Positions 11,926 through 23,425 of a stretch of DNA of 64,000 nt are shown in pieces (the stretch's first letter is position 1; every line of letters begins with the position of its first letter). Origin of the DNA: Gerris lacustris (taxonomy: Eukaryota > Arthropoda > Insecta > Hemiptera > Gerridae); contig OX578280.1 in assembly GCA_951217055.1 (NCBI GenBank), positions 7,419,271 through 7,483,270 of the forward strand. Reading direction: 5' to 3'. The translations under genes were made by a program, and so were the position numbers. The notes under the pieces are model-generated. The model worked only from the letters and a program-made list of their open reading frames with translations. It was not told the DNA's origin and did not search any database.

Positions 11926-12328
11926 TTACATGTTGATGAACACTTTATTATTTTATATTTAATTTACAGATAAAAAACTAACTGTAGGAAAAATTTAATG
12001 AGCAACTCGAGCTTAAAGTGTCTTTGCTGTACTCGAGAAACCTTTCCGCCCTCGCCTGCGGCTCTTGCGTAAATATTTCTCTCGAGTGCAGCAAAGTGCC
12101 ACTTTGCACACTCATTGCAGATATAACTATTATGTCTCCAAAATTCAAAATTTCCTTGACAGGAATGAGCTTTAGTCACCAGGGAAATGATGTCTGATCA
12201 AGTCTAATGTCGTGTCCATCTGTCAGTCTATTGGTCAAAATATGTGTAAAATGTGCTTGTACTATTTTAATTATATTTGAATTGTTTGTTGAAAGTAGCT
12301 TACGTCTGTCCGCAGTTAAAATCAAGTT
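11926..12328. other. Hairpin-rich unassigned sequence
   Basis: A GC-richer hairpin lies at 12020-12115: CTTTGCTGTACTCGAGAAA faces TTTCTCTCGAGTGCAGCAAAG across CCCTCGCCTGCGGC. Otherwise unassigned. Confidence 0.45.
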
Positions 12329-12470
12329 TTTACTTTCTCGTTTTATAAAGAGAAAGTATTGTGGGTTGGAGCTAAAATTTCTCGATTTCGCTTCGGGGGT
12401 CAAATTTCATCAAAATCGGCTCAGTAGTTACCGGCTAATAAAAGAGTTAGATTCGTATTGAAATGTACTA
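12329..12470 (+). repeat. Family B fragment B1
   Basis: TACTTTCTCGTTTTATAAAG and GAAAGTATTGTG mark the B head. It is followed by CTCGATTTCGCTTCGGGG and CAAATTTCATCAAAATCGGC. Truncated. Confidence 0.55.
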
Positions 12471-12517
12471 CATTTTAGAATTTTTTTTAATCTAAAACGT
12501 CGGAACCTTTTTCAAGA

Positions 12518-13148
12518 AATAATTTTTATCTCCAGTAGGAAGATAAAGTTATGATTTTGAATTAGTTTAGAGGGACTAAAACAGGTCATTTCATCCAAAA
12601 ATAACTAAACTTCATCTAAACTCAAAAATTAGGGAGAAAAAGTAAAAGTTGGGCGAAAAAGTAAAGTAGGGCAAAAAAGTAAAGATTGCAACTTAATTAT
12701 TTTATAAATAGTAGAAAATGAATGGCTAATGTAATAAAGATGTTGAAATCAGGTTGGCGGCACTGCGCTTTTTTGACCATGTTTATCTTTGTTTATAACC
12801 TGCATCTAAATAACCTTCTATTTGAGTTTAATTCCAATTCTTATTTGTTCCTAATATTGAATCTCTTATATCTGCTATTAAAAGTGCTAATAATTATTGT
12901 TATTTATTAAAATAATAAATTAAGACTGTGCAATGGACGAAAATGTGTATTTTCTTCCTACTGGAGATAAAATATTGTATGTACCTCGTGAGTAAAGTGC
13001 CATTATATTCCCTTCGCGATAATTATCTCCCTTGGCTGCGCCTCCGGATTTAGGGACTTTGGTTTCTTCTGCTTCGCCTCAAGAACCAACTTTTTCGCTC
13101 AGGGAATAATGGCTTACGTTACTCCCTAGGTGCATAAATAACTATTTC
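12518..13148 (+). mobile_element. Family C element C1, about 630 bp
   Basis: The left side ATCTCCAGTAGGAAGATAA has its inverse TCCTACTGGAGATAAAATA at about 12955, after which a stretch of CTCGCGATAATTATCTCC-type sequence and GCTGCGCC / GCTTCGCCTC hairpins follows. A near-identical copy is at 63245-63888. A related 3' part occurs at 20238-20432. No coding sequence. Confidence 0.65.
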
Positions 13149-13450
13149 ACGTTATTTTAGAGTTTTTGGAGGTAGGGCCATCAAATTTGGAGCTAAAATT
13201 CATTTCTCGATTTAACCTTGAGACATAACTTTTCTGAACATGTATTCCAAATTCGTCAAAATCGGGCCTGTTGATTAGGCTCCAGGCGTCTGCACTGACA
13301 GACGATAGACGACAGACAGGCTTTTTTTAAGATTTTTTAAAACCCACTTTTTGGGCTCAGGGGTCCTTAATACGTGTAAAACCATCAAATTCTAAAAATC
13401 TAATTTTCGCGTCATCACAATACTTTCGTTTTATATGAGAAAGTCAAAAT
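13149..13450 (-). repeat. Family B copy B2
   Basis: Inverse of B: CCAAATTCGTCAAAATCGGG, GACGATAGACGACAGACAGG, GGGCTCAGGGGTCCTTAA, and finally CACAATACTTTCGTTTTATA with GAGAAAGT. Confidence 0.6.
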
Positions 13451-13678
13451 GAGACATTATACACTGACGGCTTTTTGTAATTTCCCGGAACTGCTTTGAG
13501 CTGCTGCAATGTGTTTCTTAAAGCCCTATCCCAATCTCAGTTCTATATAATGTATTTCCAGCAATTCTCTACCTTTATACCTCCCCCTCCCCCCCCCCCC
13601 CCCCAAAAAAAAAAAAAAAAATTCTATGAAACCGATTTTTCAATGTGCTAACTCATTGATTATAAATTCTTAATCTCT
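13451..13678. other. Unassigned, with C run and A run
   Basis: A C-rich run followed by an A run occurs at about 13584-13620. Nothing else recognised. Confidence 0.4.
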
Positions 13679-13985
13679 TTTTACTTTCTCATAAAAAAAA
13701 AAAGAAAGTATTGTAATAACTCGAAGGGTAGATTTTGATGGATTTACACGTTTAGAGGCCCCCTGAGCCCAAAAAAGTAGTTTTTAGAAAATTTCTGTCT
13801 GTCGTCTGTGCTTATACGCTTCGAGAAAAAATTCCGATTTTGACAAAATTTGCCACATGTTCAGAAAAATCATACCCCGAAGTGAAATCGAGATAAATGA
13901 TAAAGAATTAAAAATACTTACTCTCCGAGGAATTTTTTTTAGTCGTGATTTTGACACCTTTCCACTTAAATGAATAAACAGTCTA
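13679..13985 (+). repeat. Family B copy B3
   Basis: Head TTACTTTCTCATAAAAAAAA, then GAAAGTATTGTAATAACTC, GAGGCCCCCTGAGCCCAAA, a GTCTGTCGTCTGTG tract, ATTTTGACAAAATTTGCC and AGAAAAATCATACCCCGAAG. Same order as B5 at 53627. Confidence 0.65.
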
Positions 13986-14794
13986 TTTTTTTGAAGATGA
14001 GAAAATAAAACAACCAGAGAAAGAAGAAAAAAAAAAGCAAAAGCATTTAAAAAAGGAAGAAACTTGTGAACAAGTACTAAATCAAAAAGAGGAAAAGAAG
14101 TAACACTAATGATGTCGCCTTTTTTCTACTCAGTTTTTCTAGCACAAAGAAGTTAAAAAAAATAATAAAATATATGATTTTTTTTTTTCGTTTTAGGAAC
14201 CACTTCTATCCTTTCTTTTAAAAAAAAAATAAATAAAAAGAACCAAAGCCGAGTTCCTAATTAACGACGCGTAAGGGTTTGGGCCATTAGCCAGCTAGGG
14301 CTAACCCTAGAAGAAAAAAAATAAAATAAAATAAAAATTTAACGGTATAAAAGGCTTGGAAGATATACGGTAAAAGATATATTTGCTTGATAATATTATA
14401 AAGTTTAACCCTTCTCTGTCTGGGATTACTTAGAGCTAACGTAAGGAAAAATTACTATGGAGCTAGAAGAAAAAAAAAAAAAATAGATAATACAAAAAAG
14501 AAGATATATTTTATATAAGATAAATAGTAATGTAACGAACTAAGGAGTTTAAATGAAGATAAACATTTAAATAATAGATAGACGAAGTAGATTATAATAG
14601 CGGATTCTAAATATAAAAAGTTACAGTTATAGTATACTTGATTTTATCTATGTGGCAAAGTTATGAATGGGTATTACTTAATACTGCTTAGTATACATAA
14701 GGAGGAAGTATTATAATGGCAGGAATTCGAATTTTATATTTTAATTGGTTTACAAGTTTTAAGGTACCTCTGAGTTTTTAAAGTTTTTTTTAAA
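13986..14794. other. Purine-rich unassigned sequence
   Basis: Long A-rich and AAGAAA-type stretches, with no gene or named repeat recognised. Confidence 0.4.
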
Positions 14795-15425
14795 GTCTGT
14801 CTGTCTGTCGTGTTTTTAAAGTTTTTAAGTCTTTCTGTCGTGTATTTAAAGTTTTTAAGTCTGTCTGTCGTCTCTTGTCTGTCGTGTTTTTAAAGTTTTT
14901 AAGTCTTTCTGTCGTGTATTTAAAGTTTTTAAGTCTGTTTGTCGTCTCTTGTCTGTCGTGTTTTAAAAGTTTTTAAGTCTTTCTGTCGTGTATTTAAAGT
15001 TTTTAAGTCTGTTTGTCGTCTCTTGTCTGTCGTGTTTTAAAAGTTTTTAAGTCTTTCTGTCGTGTATTTAAAGTTTTTAAGTCTGTCTGTCGTCTCTTGT
15101 CTGTCGTGTTTTTAAAGTTTTTAAGTCTTTCTGTCGTGTATTTAAAGTTTTTAAGTCTGTTTGTCGTCTCTTGTCTGTCGTGTTTTAAAAGTTTTTAAGT
15201 CTTTCTGTCGTGTATTTAAAGTTTTTAAGTCTGTCTGTCGTCTCTTGTCTGTCGTGTTTTTAAAGTTTTTAAGTCTTTCTGTCGTGTATTTAAAGTTTTT
15301 AAGTCTGTCTGTCGTCTCTTGTCTGTCGTGTATTTAAAGTTGTTAATTCTGTCTGACGTCTCTTGTCTGTTGTGTTTTTAAAGTTTTTAAGTCTTTCTGT
15401 CGTGTATTTAAAGTTTTTACATAAT
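14795..15425. repeat. Minisatellite, unit about 74 bp (TAAAGTTTTTAAGTCTGTCTG)
   Basis: About eight units of GTTTTTAAGTCTTTCTGTCG, TGTATTTAAAGTTTTTAAG and TCTGTCTGTCGTCTCTTG. It runs at the right into a decayed family B segment (ACTGGGCCAAGTTTTATCAT and CAGAAAAATCATACAC), suggesting it expanded from the B tract. Confidence 0.8.
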
Positions 15426-15960
15426 ATCGGTGTTTCAGCAATTTGTCGTCTCTTATCTGTCGTAGTGCCTAAATTACTGGGCCAAGTTTTATCATTTGGC
15501 ATACTGGTTCAGAAAAATCATACACTAAAAGTCCTTTACTAAGTCCATTTCTAAGTCTAAGTTACTATTTCAAAGCCTACCACGGAAAAATAATTATTTT
15601 TTAAGTTTTTTACCCTAATTTTTTTAAGTCACTATATTTTTAAAATGTGTCTGTATGTGCTATAGACATATAATATGCCAAATATCAAAGTAATCGGACG
15701 AAAGGTGTAGCCGTGAGAGCAGGCGACAGACGGACGGACAGACACACGGAGGAAAATATGAGGACCTCGGTTTTGCCTACGGACCCTAAAAAAAGATTTC
15801 TTGAAAAGAATTCTGATGATTTTGAATTAAAAAATTCTAATGTGTAGTCAATTTAAATACGAATCGAATGTTATAATTAGTTTTTCCGGAAAAATCTAGT
15901 TCCTGAGAAAATAGCTTTGATCACGAACATGAGAAGCTGGGTTCGACGCCCACCTGGAGA
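15426..15960 (+). repeat. Fragments of families B, A and K
   Basis: In order: a B middle (15470-15530), an A end (TTTCAAAGCCTACCACGG, 15560-15590), a K end (GCCAAATATCAAAGTAATCGG, GGACGGACAGACACACGG, TTGCCTACGGACCCTAAA, 15600-15790), and a tail also found at 3430 and 61730. The tail ends in GGGTTCGACGCCCACC, which resembles a pol III box B. Confidence 0.55.
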
Positions 15961-16627
15961 GCATATTCACTTTTGCTAAATTGATACTTTCATTTATGTT
16001 ATAAATAAAAAGTTATACCACAAATAATTTTCAGACTATTTATAATTATTTTAAAACAATTATCGTTTCTTAAAATAATGTTTAAATCGTTTTAACTCGA
16101 CTCTCTGTATGAAGTAATATTTTCTATCTGATTTTTCGTATCAGTCATTAATTTCAGAGGTTTCTCACATATTTTATTATTACATTTCGTGCAATAAAAC
16201 GTTAAGGCTATAAGAGCTCTTTGGTAAAGTGAGGTAGCTGAGTATAGCGAGGGGAACTGAGGTAATAATACGTTTATGGAGCATCCATTTGAGCTGAAAG
16301 CAGGGAATTTCGTGTTTAATTTAAGGAACATTTTGCTGTGAAACATCTTGTATTTGTTCAAGTTACGTTTTACTCTCGTAACATCAGTTGAACCTCTTTT
16401 ATGGACATTAGAAAGATTTATTTTTTGTACAACTAAGATTTAAAAAATAAAATGTCTTAATATTATATTTTTTTGAAGTTTTAAACATTATGTTTTATAT
16501 AATATGTAAGCTCTATTAGCGTTAATTGTATTCTAAATACTTCAATTTTATCCACTTAGAATATTTTATGATTTTAGTGGATTATTAATTCGAATGATTT
16601 CCATTGTTATTGCTTTAAAATAGTATA
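15961..16627. other. Unassigned AT-rich sequence
   Basis: No exon or named repeat recognised. Confidence 0.4.
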
Positions 16628-17206
16628 TTATTTTGCTTCCGAGCTTACCGAAGGTAACGGAAGCATTGTGTTCACTTTTGAGAACAAAAAAGTTTTATGC
16701 CTCCGATTTTAAAAATTCCAAGACAGAAATCCGTTTCAGACATCAGGGAACATTTTTGGTTCCGTGTCTGTCTGTCTGTCTGTCTGTCTGTGTGTCCGTG
16801 AATTATGAAACGTGCGACGATAACTTGAGTAAATGTCGACCGATTTTGATGAAATTTGGTAGACATGTTCATTTTGCCAATGCCCAGGACGAGTTCGTTG
16901 GACAACGTTATCCGTCCTAGTGTTCACGAGCAACGCTCGCATAAACGTGAAATTCAATTTTAAAATTGGAATTTTAGGTCGGGAAAAAATGTTAACTTCA
17001 TCTATTCAATGAGACGAACATTTTTTTCAAATACAATTTTTTAGTAAAACCAACAGCGGCACCGCTATGAAGTGTTAAAGATCGCGAAAACTATTAATAG
17101 TTTTTACACAATAAACAATATAACAATCATTTGAATGTTAATATAACAATAAAGTACATGATAGGATACGAGGAAGCTATGTGCCACACTAATTGGCAGA
17201 GTATTT
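16628..17206 (+). mobile_element. Mosaic of family V (ends) and family F (middle)
   Basis: The V head (TTTTGCTTCCGAGCTTACCG, CAGACATCAGGGAACATTTT and a long GTCT tract) continues at about 16798 into the F core (GTGCGACGATAACTTGAG, CAACGCTCGC, AAAACCAACAGCGGCACCGC). It ends at about 17160-17206 with the V 3' mark (GAGGAAGCTATGTGCCACAC). This is either an F insertion into V or a template switch at the shared tract. Confidence 0.6.
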
Positions 17207-17680
17207 TCTCTGTATGTCTCCCGTAGTTATTGATAATTATAAGTTGATTTAAAGTAAAATTAAATCTTTCCGTAGTATGAATACTACCAAAAACTTTAAA
17301 ATTTTAATTTCTAATAGATTGTACTAGGTACAGATACTAATTGAGTACTTTATAATTATAAGCGTTAATTCTCGATCTAGTTCTATTGCCGTGAATATTT
17401 GGCTCTCTAGATTTGTAGAATAAGATTGAAAGCTAGGATTCGGGGAATTTGTATCGGTAACGACAGAGAAAAATCATTCTCCCGAATAGCTCAGTTGATA
17501 AGAGCACCTGTAACGGATTAATAGGAGGACCCCGTGGTTCAAGTCCCGGTGCGGGGGTCTATTTTTCTCTGTATGTCTCCCGTAGGTATTCATAATTATA
17601 ATTTGATTTAAAGTAAAATTTAATCTTTCCGTAGTATAAATACTACCAAAAACTTTAAAATTTTAATTTCTAATAATTAA
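17207..17680 (+). repeat. Family t tandem: direct-repeat-flanked tRNA-like unit (locus 1)
   Basis: Two copies of a direct repeat of about 110 bp (GTATGTCTCCCGTAG, then TTTAATCTTTCCGTAGTAT and AATACTACCAAAA) begin at about 17207 and 17566, 359 bp apart. Between them lies a unique part ending in a tRNA-like segment. The same arrangement occurs at 28588-29040 with a different tRNA-like sequence. Confidence 0.7.
17480..17562 (+). tRNA. tRNA-like sequence within family t (probably not a functional tRNA)
   Basis: AATAGCTCAGTTGATAAGAG resembles pol III box A and GTGGTTCAAGTCCCGG resembles box B. The anticodon arm region (CCTGTAACGGATTAATAGG) is 19 nt and does not fold into a standard 5-7-5 arm with U33. 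Because the sequence is embedded in a repeat found at several sites, I read it as a SINE-type head. Confidence 0.5.
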
Positions 17681-17720
17681 AGCGAGCGTAAGTGAGCTTC
17701 TTACATTCAACGAAATATGC

Positions 17721-17761
<41 letters not shown>

Positions 17762-18469
17762 GCCTGTCTGTCTGTCAGTAACGTTTACGCGTGTGACGAT
17801 AACTTGAGTAAAAGTTGACCGATTTAGTTGAAATTTGGTATACATGATCCTCTAACTAATACTCAGGCTAAGTTCGTTGGACAGCGTGATCCGTCCAAGA
17901 GTTCGCGCGCAATGCTCGCGTAAACGTGAGCTTCAAATTTAAAATTGGAATTTCAGGACGGGAAAAGATTCTATCATCACCTACTCGATGAGACGAACAT
18001 TTTTTTAAATAACATTTTTTAGTAAAACCAACAACGACACTGATATGAATTAATAAAAATAGCTAAAACTATTAAAGCGGACCTAAACGTTTAAAATAGA
18101 GAAAACAACCTTTTTACCGATTTCTTACGTTCTAACGTAACGATCTTAATAAAACTTTATGTACATCGTCTAAAGTGCAATTGAAACAAGTATGTAAAAT
18201 TTCAACTTGATACAAGCCGTAGTATTTGAGTAATGAAGTGATACATTTATAATATTAGTTTAAAAGCTATTACGGGTGTTAAGATTCTTATAGTCGCGTT
18301 GTATGTAGGTTTGTTATGAAGTAAAGCTTTGTACCGAGTACCCCCACTCTACCCCACACTACCCTCTTCCACTTATCTTCAACTATGACATTCATCATGA
18401 TTAATAAATTTCAATATTCAGTATTTTATTTCAGTAAGCTCGCTTCAATGATAGAGCCACGCGATGCCT
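17681..18469 (+). mobile_element. Family F element F1, about 790 bp
   Basis: Starts TTAAAGCGAGCGTAAG and ends AAGCTCGCTTCAATGATAG and CACGCGATGCCTAGTA, so GAAGCGAGC is inverted at the two ends. Contains a long GTCTGTCTGTC tract, the GACGATAACTTGAGTAAAAG core, CAATGCTCGCGTAAACGTGA, and ACGTTCTAACGTAACGATC. Related copies: 30990-32090 (-), 51925-52285 (+, 3' part), 3640 (-, fragment). No coding sequence. Confidence 0.7.
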
Positions 18470-18810
18470 AGTATATTATGTTACTAGGCTGTGAAGTGAG
18501 TTTTTTCTTTACCGTGGCAATTATATTTACTGTCGAGTGAGGCGAGGCAGTATATATTGCTAAGGTAAAGAAAATACACTACACAGTCGTTTAGCATATG
18601 CTATTTTTCCGAGGTAGCAGACAATGAAAAAACATTAAATATTAATCAATATAATTATAACAAATATTAGTACATACTTAAGATTTTGAGAAAAATAAAC
18701 CTTAAAGAGTGTACACTAAAAAATAAATAAATAAAACACATTGACAGTGGATTTTAATCGTACTAAGAAGCATGTCTGCAAAGATTGCAGCGATTTAAAA
18801 TCTGTCAACA
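18470..18810 (+). mobile_element. Family A element A4, truncated
   Basis: Starts AGTATATTATGTTACTAGG, directly abutting the F1 end, and fades after AAAGATTGCAGCG where the A sequence normally continues. The GGCTGTGAAGTGAG terminus and the TCGAGTGAGGCGAGGCAG hairpin are clear. Confidence 0.6.
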
Positions 18811-20590
18811 TTTTTTGATTTCTTACCTGAATTAAAGTATCACTTTTCGCAAAATTTAAAGGGCTCAGTTGGTTAAAATTAATTTGGGGCTAGCTACTTT
18901 CAACAAATCATCCAAATTTCCGTAAAATCAGATGAGTACTTTTTAATATATATTATGTAAATAAATGTATGTATGTACGCATATGTAAGATAAACAAATG
19001 AGTACCGATGGTTAAAACTTATATGGGACCATCAATGGGCTAATTATGACCTACCATCCAAATTTCATTAAAATTGGACGTGTAGTTTTTAAGATATATT
19101 TGTTCGCAAACATTTAGTAACAGACCGACAGACAGACACGGAACCAAAAATGTTCCCTGATATCCGAAACGGATATCTGTCTTGGAATGTTTGAAATCGA
19201 AGTCATATGGTATTTATGTAACTAGGCAGCAAAATGGAATTTTACTGACGAGTGATTAGACTAGCCTCCGAGCCGATGGCGAGGACAGGCTATGATAATT
19301 AACTGCCGATGTGAAGCCGAGGCAGGTAATTTACCTATTTGACTGCCGAGGCAGGCAATGAATAAACGAGGCAGAAATGTTTCCTTTGCTGCCTTGTTGC
19401 ACACAATATTTTATCTACTCACGCTATGCAGATAAAAAAATGGAAGCTTAGGTAAGAGTTAGTTTGACATGAATTGTCAACAAACTCAAACCAAAACAAG
19501 TCGTGCTTCAGTGTTGCCACTTCTTACTCGAGATTAATTATTCAAAGACCTACAATTAAAATACTTTTTCAGTTTATCATTTTTAAACTTTTAAATAATA
19601 ATAACATTATTAATACATTAATAATATAACACTGCTTTGTAATAAAACAAGTATGGAACTAAATTAAAATAACACAGATTAAAATAAAAGTAAACACAAA
19701 GAAAATTAGAGGTTATGGCACACAGTGGTAAACACTGTTACTTTCTCTTTATTAAAAATAAGGGAATCATGAACTCTCATGATTCCCTCCAGTGTTGCCC
19801 TAGATAAAGAACAAGTAAATAAAGTTGGTGCTAATACACATTTCATTTACTAACTTTTTTTAATGTTTAATGTCATCTTCACACATGTCATGTAACCTCC
19901 ACAACGGTTGTCATAGTGATTCATCAGTAAAAGAAACAAACAAGTTAAAAGTGGAAACATAATTTCAAAATGTAGATTAACTAATCCATATTTAAATACA
20001 TCAGTTGTCAACACCATTCAATACACGACTCAGCTTCCAGCTGATTCTCCCATTTAATTTTAGCATTGAAATTCAAATCATTATTATCTATAATTTAATT
20101 TTAACGTGATTAAACTTATTTAGAGAATTGTTAATATTATATCTAACTATATTTTTTTTAAATATAAATATAAACCTATGTATTTTTTTGTTTAATAACG
20201 TTATTTAAAATTAAAATCTTTCCATATTTTTTTCTCCCTTCTGGAGGTAAAATCTTGTACGTACCTTGGGAGTAAACATCACTTGCACCCTCGCGATAAT
20301 TAACTCCCTCGGCTCTGCCTCGGGAGTGAACGTTATGGTTCCCTCGGCTTCGCCTCAGGAATCAACTTCATCGCTCTGGGTGCAATCACTCACTTTCCTC
20401 CCTTGGTGCGTAAATAACTATTTCCTGCCTGTTTTTAATATTTTTATGACAAATCAGCGAAATAGTACTTTCCAGCCTAAAAACAGTTAAGTAATGCTTA
20501 ATTTTGCTGCCGTGAGTAGATAAAATATTTTCCATTCTTCAGAACGATAACATAGCTTCCGTTACCTTATTTAAGTTCGGAAGCAAAACA
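18811..20590 (-). mobile_element. Family V copy V3, split by element D
   Basis: The V sequence (inverse) runs about 18815-19218 and its head resumes at 20536-20590 (CATAGCTTCCGTTACC, GTTCGGAAGCAAAAC). The intervening 1.3 kb is element D. Confidence 0.6.
19219..20535. mobile_element. Element D, TIR GGCAGCAAAAT, inserted in V3
   Basis: GGCAGCAAAAT at 19225 is inverted as ATTTTGCTGCC at 20501. A second inverted pair, TATTTTATCTACTCACG (about 19411) and GTGAGTAGATAAAATATTTT (about 20512), lies near the first. GC-richer hairpins (CCGAGGCAGG, GCCGATGGCGAGG) occur near the left end. At 20238-20432 a family C-like end is embedded (ACTCCCTCGG, GGCTTCGCCTCAGG). No transposase. Confidence 0.55.
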
Positions 20591-21138
20591 AAAAGAAGCA
20601 AAAGTGTATGATACATGATTTTTTTTTTTTTTTAATTTTAGAATAACTTCCTGATAAAATATTTTCGTTAAAAGAAAAGTTAGAAATCTGTTTTAGGGTG
20701 TTTATCATCCTTTTTGCCACAGTATTACCAATTGAGTTTGGGATATTTAATATTTACCTTCATAATTCAAATTCACATGGCCCCAGAGGGTCTGGGTATC
20801 CCCCCCCTAATGGTTTTCATGGAAATTGAAACCTTGTTTTAACATGATATGTTTACTCTTGTACTTCGACTTTACTTTACAAACTTCCTTTTCCTCTTTC
20901 CGTCAGCTGTATTTCACGTAATTTTAAATACGGGTAAAACAAACTAAAACAGTTTGTAGAAAGTTGTGTCTTTATAATAAAAGGAAAACCTTTGAGTTTA
21001 ACTATTTCACCTTGAAATAATGATGTAATATTAGGTTCGTTGTTATTGTAACAACGTAACAAACGAGATAAACGACAAGATAATAATCCTTGTTCAGGAT
21101 GGCTTGAACAGTGTTTTACAGCAGCTCCTTAACACCTC
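20591..21138. other. Unassigned AT-rich sequence
   Basis: No exon or named repeat recognised. Confidence 0.4.
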
Positions 21139-21539
21139 TAGTCCACAGGCCACCATAAGAAGTGAGTCGCTGATTGATAAAGTTTTCTTACCTTATGGAA
21201 TCGCTTATTTATGCCGTGTCCACCGATGAATTGGGTATATGGCAACTGGGCGCTGGGCCATTTCTTTTTTATTGACATGCCAAACATGCCCCTCTGCGGG
21301 ATCATTGAAAAGAGATAGATATAGTTTTGATTTTCATGGGATCGTTTAATTAAATTATTTAAAAAACAGTGGTAAAGGTGACCACCGATATGAGTGGGCC
21401 GTTTGGGGTGTCCACCGTCCCAAACATGTCGCTCTGAGAGGACGTTGAAAAGAAAACGGCCCACTCGTATCGGTGGCCACCATTACCACAGAAAACTTTA
21501 TCAATCAGTGACTCACTTCTTATGGTGGCCTGGGGACTA
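21139..21539. mobile_element. Foldback element TAGTCC, 401 bp, CTC target duplication
   Basis: Begins TAGTCCACAGGCCACCATAA and ends with GGACTA. CTC is duplicated at 21136-21138 and 21540-21542. The left arm is about 280 bp, but the right arm is shortened. It is the same family as 42086-42665, so the right arm has lost about 170 bp. Read through, the arms give spurious similar ORFs in both copies. Confidence 0.7.
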
Positions 21540-21983
21540 CTCTACCTACAACCTCTACCAAACCCGCGCTACAGAGTACCCAGGCTCATTCAGACAGAAT
21601 GGACCTGCTATTATATGAAGGAGCACAACTATGTCTTTATTTAGACATTCAAATCTTCGTCCACTGGCAAAACTGCCTCAAATTCCAAATATTCGAATAT
21701 TTAACTGCCAGAATTTGGAGGGAAGCTCAGTGTGCAGATAACAAATGTGTGTGGAACCAAGTTTGGTATAGTGTGGCAATCTATGATCTTTGTGCTGGCA
21801 TTTTAATTTCATAACCCCGGTATCCAGATTAATTTATCAAATTATTGCTGGTATTCAGTTTATGAGCTCTGCCCATCTTATCCAGCATTGGTGCTCTGCC
21901 CAAAAGATCAAAAAGACCTAAGAAAAATTAGCCTCACTTTGCAGTACACCCCACTCAATATGCTCCACCTCTCCATTCAGATA
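21540..21983. other. Unassigned sequence
   Basis: Somewhat less AT-rich than its surroundings. A 71-codon open frame (21599-21814) has no recognisable domain, so I do not call it a gene. Confidence 0.4.
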
Positions 21984-21991
21984 ATTTACTT

Positions 21992-22427
21992 GGCACTTCT
22001 TTAGACTGTTACTCCTCTTATAAAAATAACAGAGGGGAGTAACAATCTAATGGATGTGTCCACTATGTTCATCTTTAGACTATTACTCCCCCTATAAAAA
22101 TAACAGAGGGGAGTAACCATCTAAAGGATGTGTACGCTATGTTCTTCTTTAGACTGTTATTCCCCTTATAAAAATAACAGAGGGGAGTAACCATCTAAAG
22201 GATGTGTACGCTATGTTCTTCTTTAGACTGTTACTCCCCTTATAAAAATAACAGAGGGGAGTAACAATCCAAAGGGTGTGTACGCTATGTTCTTCTTTAG
22301 GCTGTTATTCCCCTTATAAAAATAACAGAGGGGAGTAACAATCCAAAGGGTGTGTACGCTATGTTCTTCTTTAGACTGTTACTCTCCTTTTAAAAAATAG
22401 AGGGGAGTAACAATCTAAAGAAGTACC
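21992..22427. mobile_element. Family Z hAT-like MITE with internal hairpin array (Z1)
   Basis: Starts GGCACTTCTTTAG and ends CTAAAGAAGTACC. Flanking octamers ATTTACTT (21984-21991) and ATTAACTT (22428-22435) form an 8-bp target duplication with one mismatch, the hallmark of hAT elements. Inside are about six head-to-tail units of about 77 bp, each a hairpin (GACTGTTACTCCCC facing GGGGAGTAACAATC across TAAAAATAACA) followed by GTGTACGCTATGTTCTTC. Other copies: 24192, 34566, 59904. Confidence 0.8.
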
Positions 22428-22786
22428 ATTAACTTATTTCACTAGGCCATTCTAATTAATATCTGCTTATTATTCATTGTTATGTACATGAAAGCTAAAT
22501 ATAACCTACAGTTCACTAATAATGTGAACAATCCTAATTACTGTTATTTTACAATAAAATATCAAACTATTTTCTAATTCCAATCTTCCTTTTTTCCTTA
22601 AACGTTTATTATACTTATATCTTTGGTCCCACATGGCATTCACTTTCTCTGGATCAGCCTGGTTAGTGGATAGAGTACCATGAGACATTTTTTTAAAACC
22701 GAAAGGATTTAAGTAGCATGTAAAGTTCTTAATTCTTTGACTATTTTTTAAATCCACTGTAATAATCCAATGTAGTAAAGTAATAA
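22428..22786. other. Unassigned sequence with a minus-strand open frame
   Basis: A minus-strand frame (22506-22826) starts MTEETCWQVLDRV, which faintly resembles the RMSxETF region of PIF/Harbinger transposases. The remainder does not match. Treated as uncertain. Confidence 0.3.
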
Positions 22787-23425
22787 AAACCCTGTCAAGT
22801 ACTTGCCAGCAAGTTTCTTCGGTCATAAAAATTCATATTTCTTACATTATTTTGATTTTTATTTTTTTTACATAAATATGTATAAATAGTTGCACTTTGG
22901 GGTAACAAGGCGTGCATATTATCCTTTAGCATTTTAGGTATACGTATATTTGGTTTTTATGGGATAAATTGGCCGCCATTTTGGAAACGCGATATATATT
23001 TGTGATCTACATTTCCATACCTTTAAAATGATACCCCACTAAAAAATTTAAAAACAAAAAATAATTTTATGTCTCTATAGTAACTGTAACCTAAAATTTG
23101 ACTTTTTTATTTTAACTCCCTGAAATATCATTGGCCTACAAATATGAACCCGATATATATCTGTATTTGTGATCTACATTTCAATACCTTTAAAATGATA
23201 CCACACTCAAAAATTACAAAGAGTTCGTAATTGCTCGCTCATCAAAGAAATTTGGAGTTGTGAAATTCATATTATTTTCCCAGTTTTGGGGCAAAAAATT
23301 TAAGTTGTATACTAAATGTCGAATCTCTCGCTAAAATAGGTCGGGAGGTATAATGCAAGATGCGAAGGACGAAAGGACTAACTACCTAAAGCATAAGGGT
23401 TTCTAAGCTGACCTCGAAACCCTAA
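22787..23425 (-). repeat. Family H repeat, copy H1
   Basis: Shares CTTGCCAGCAAGTTTCTTCG, TTCCAAAATGGCGGCC-type sequence (here GGCCGCCATTTTGGAAACG), and a terminal GGGTTTCTAAGC...TCGAAACCC block with H2 at 47450-48015, in the opposite orientation. Confidence 0.55.

Noticed and set aside
22506..22826. 106-codon minus-strand frame starting MTEETCWQVLDRV as a Harbinger transposase
   Set aside because: Only the first dozen residues resemble the family; the rest does not, and the start region is part of repeat H.
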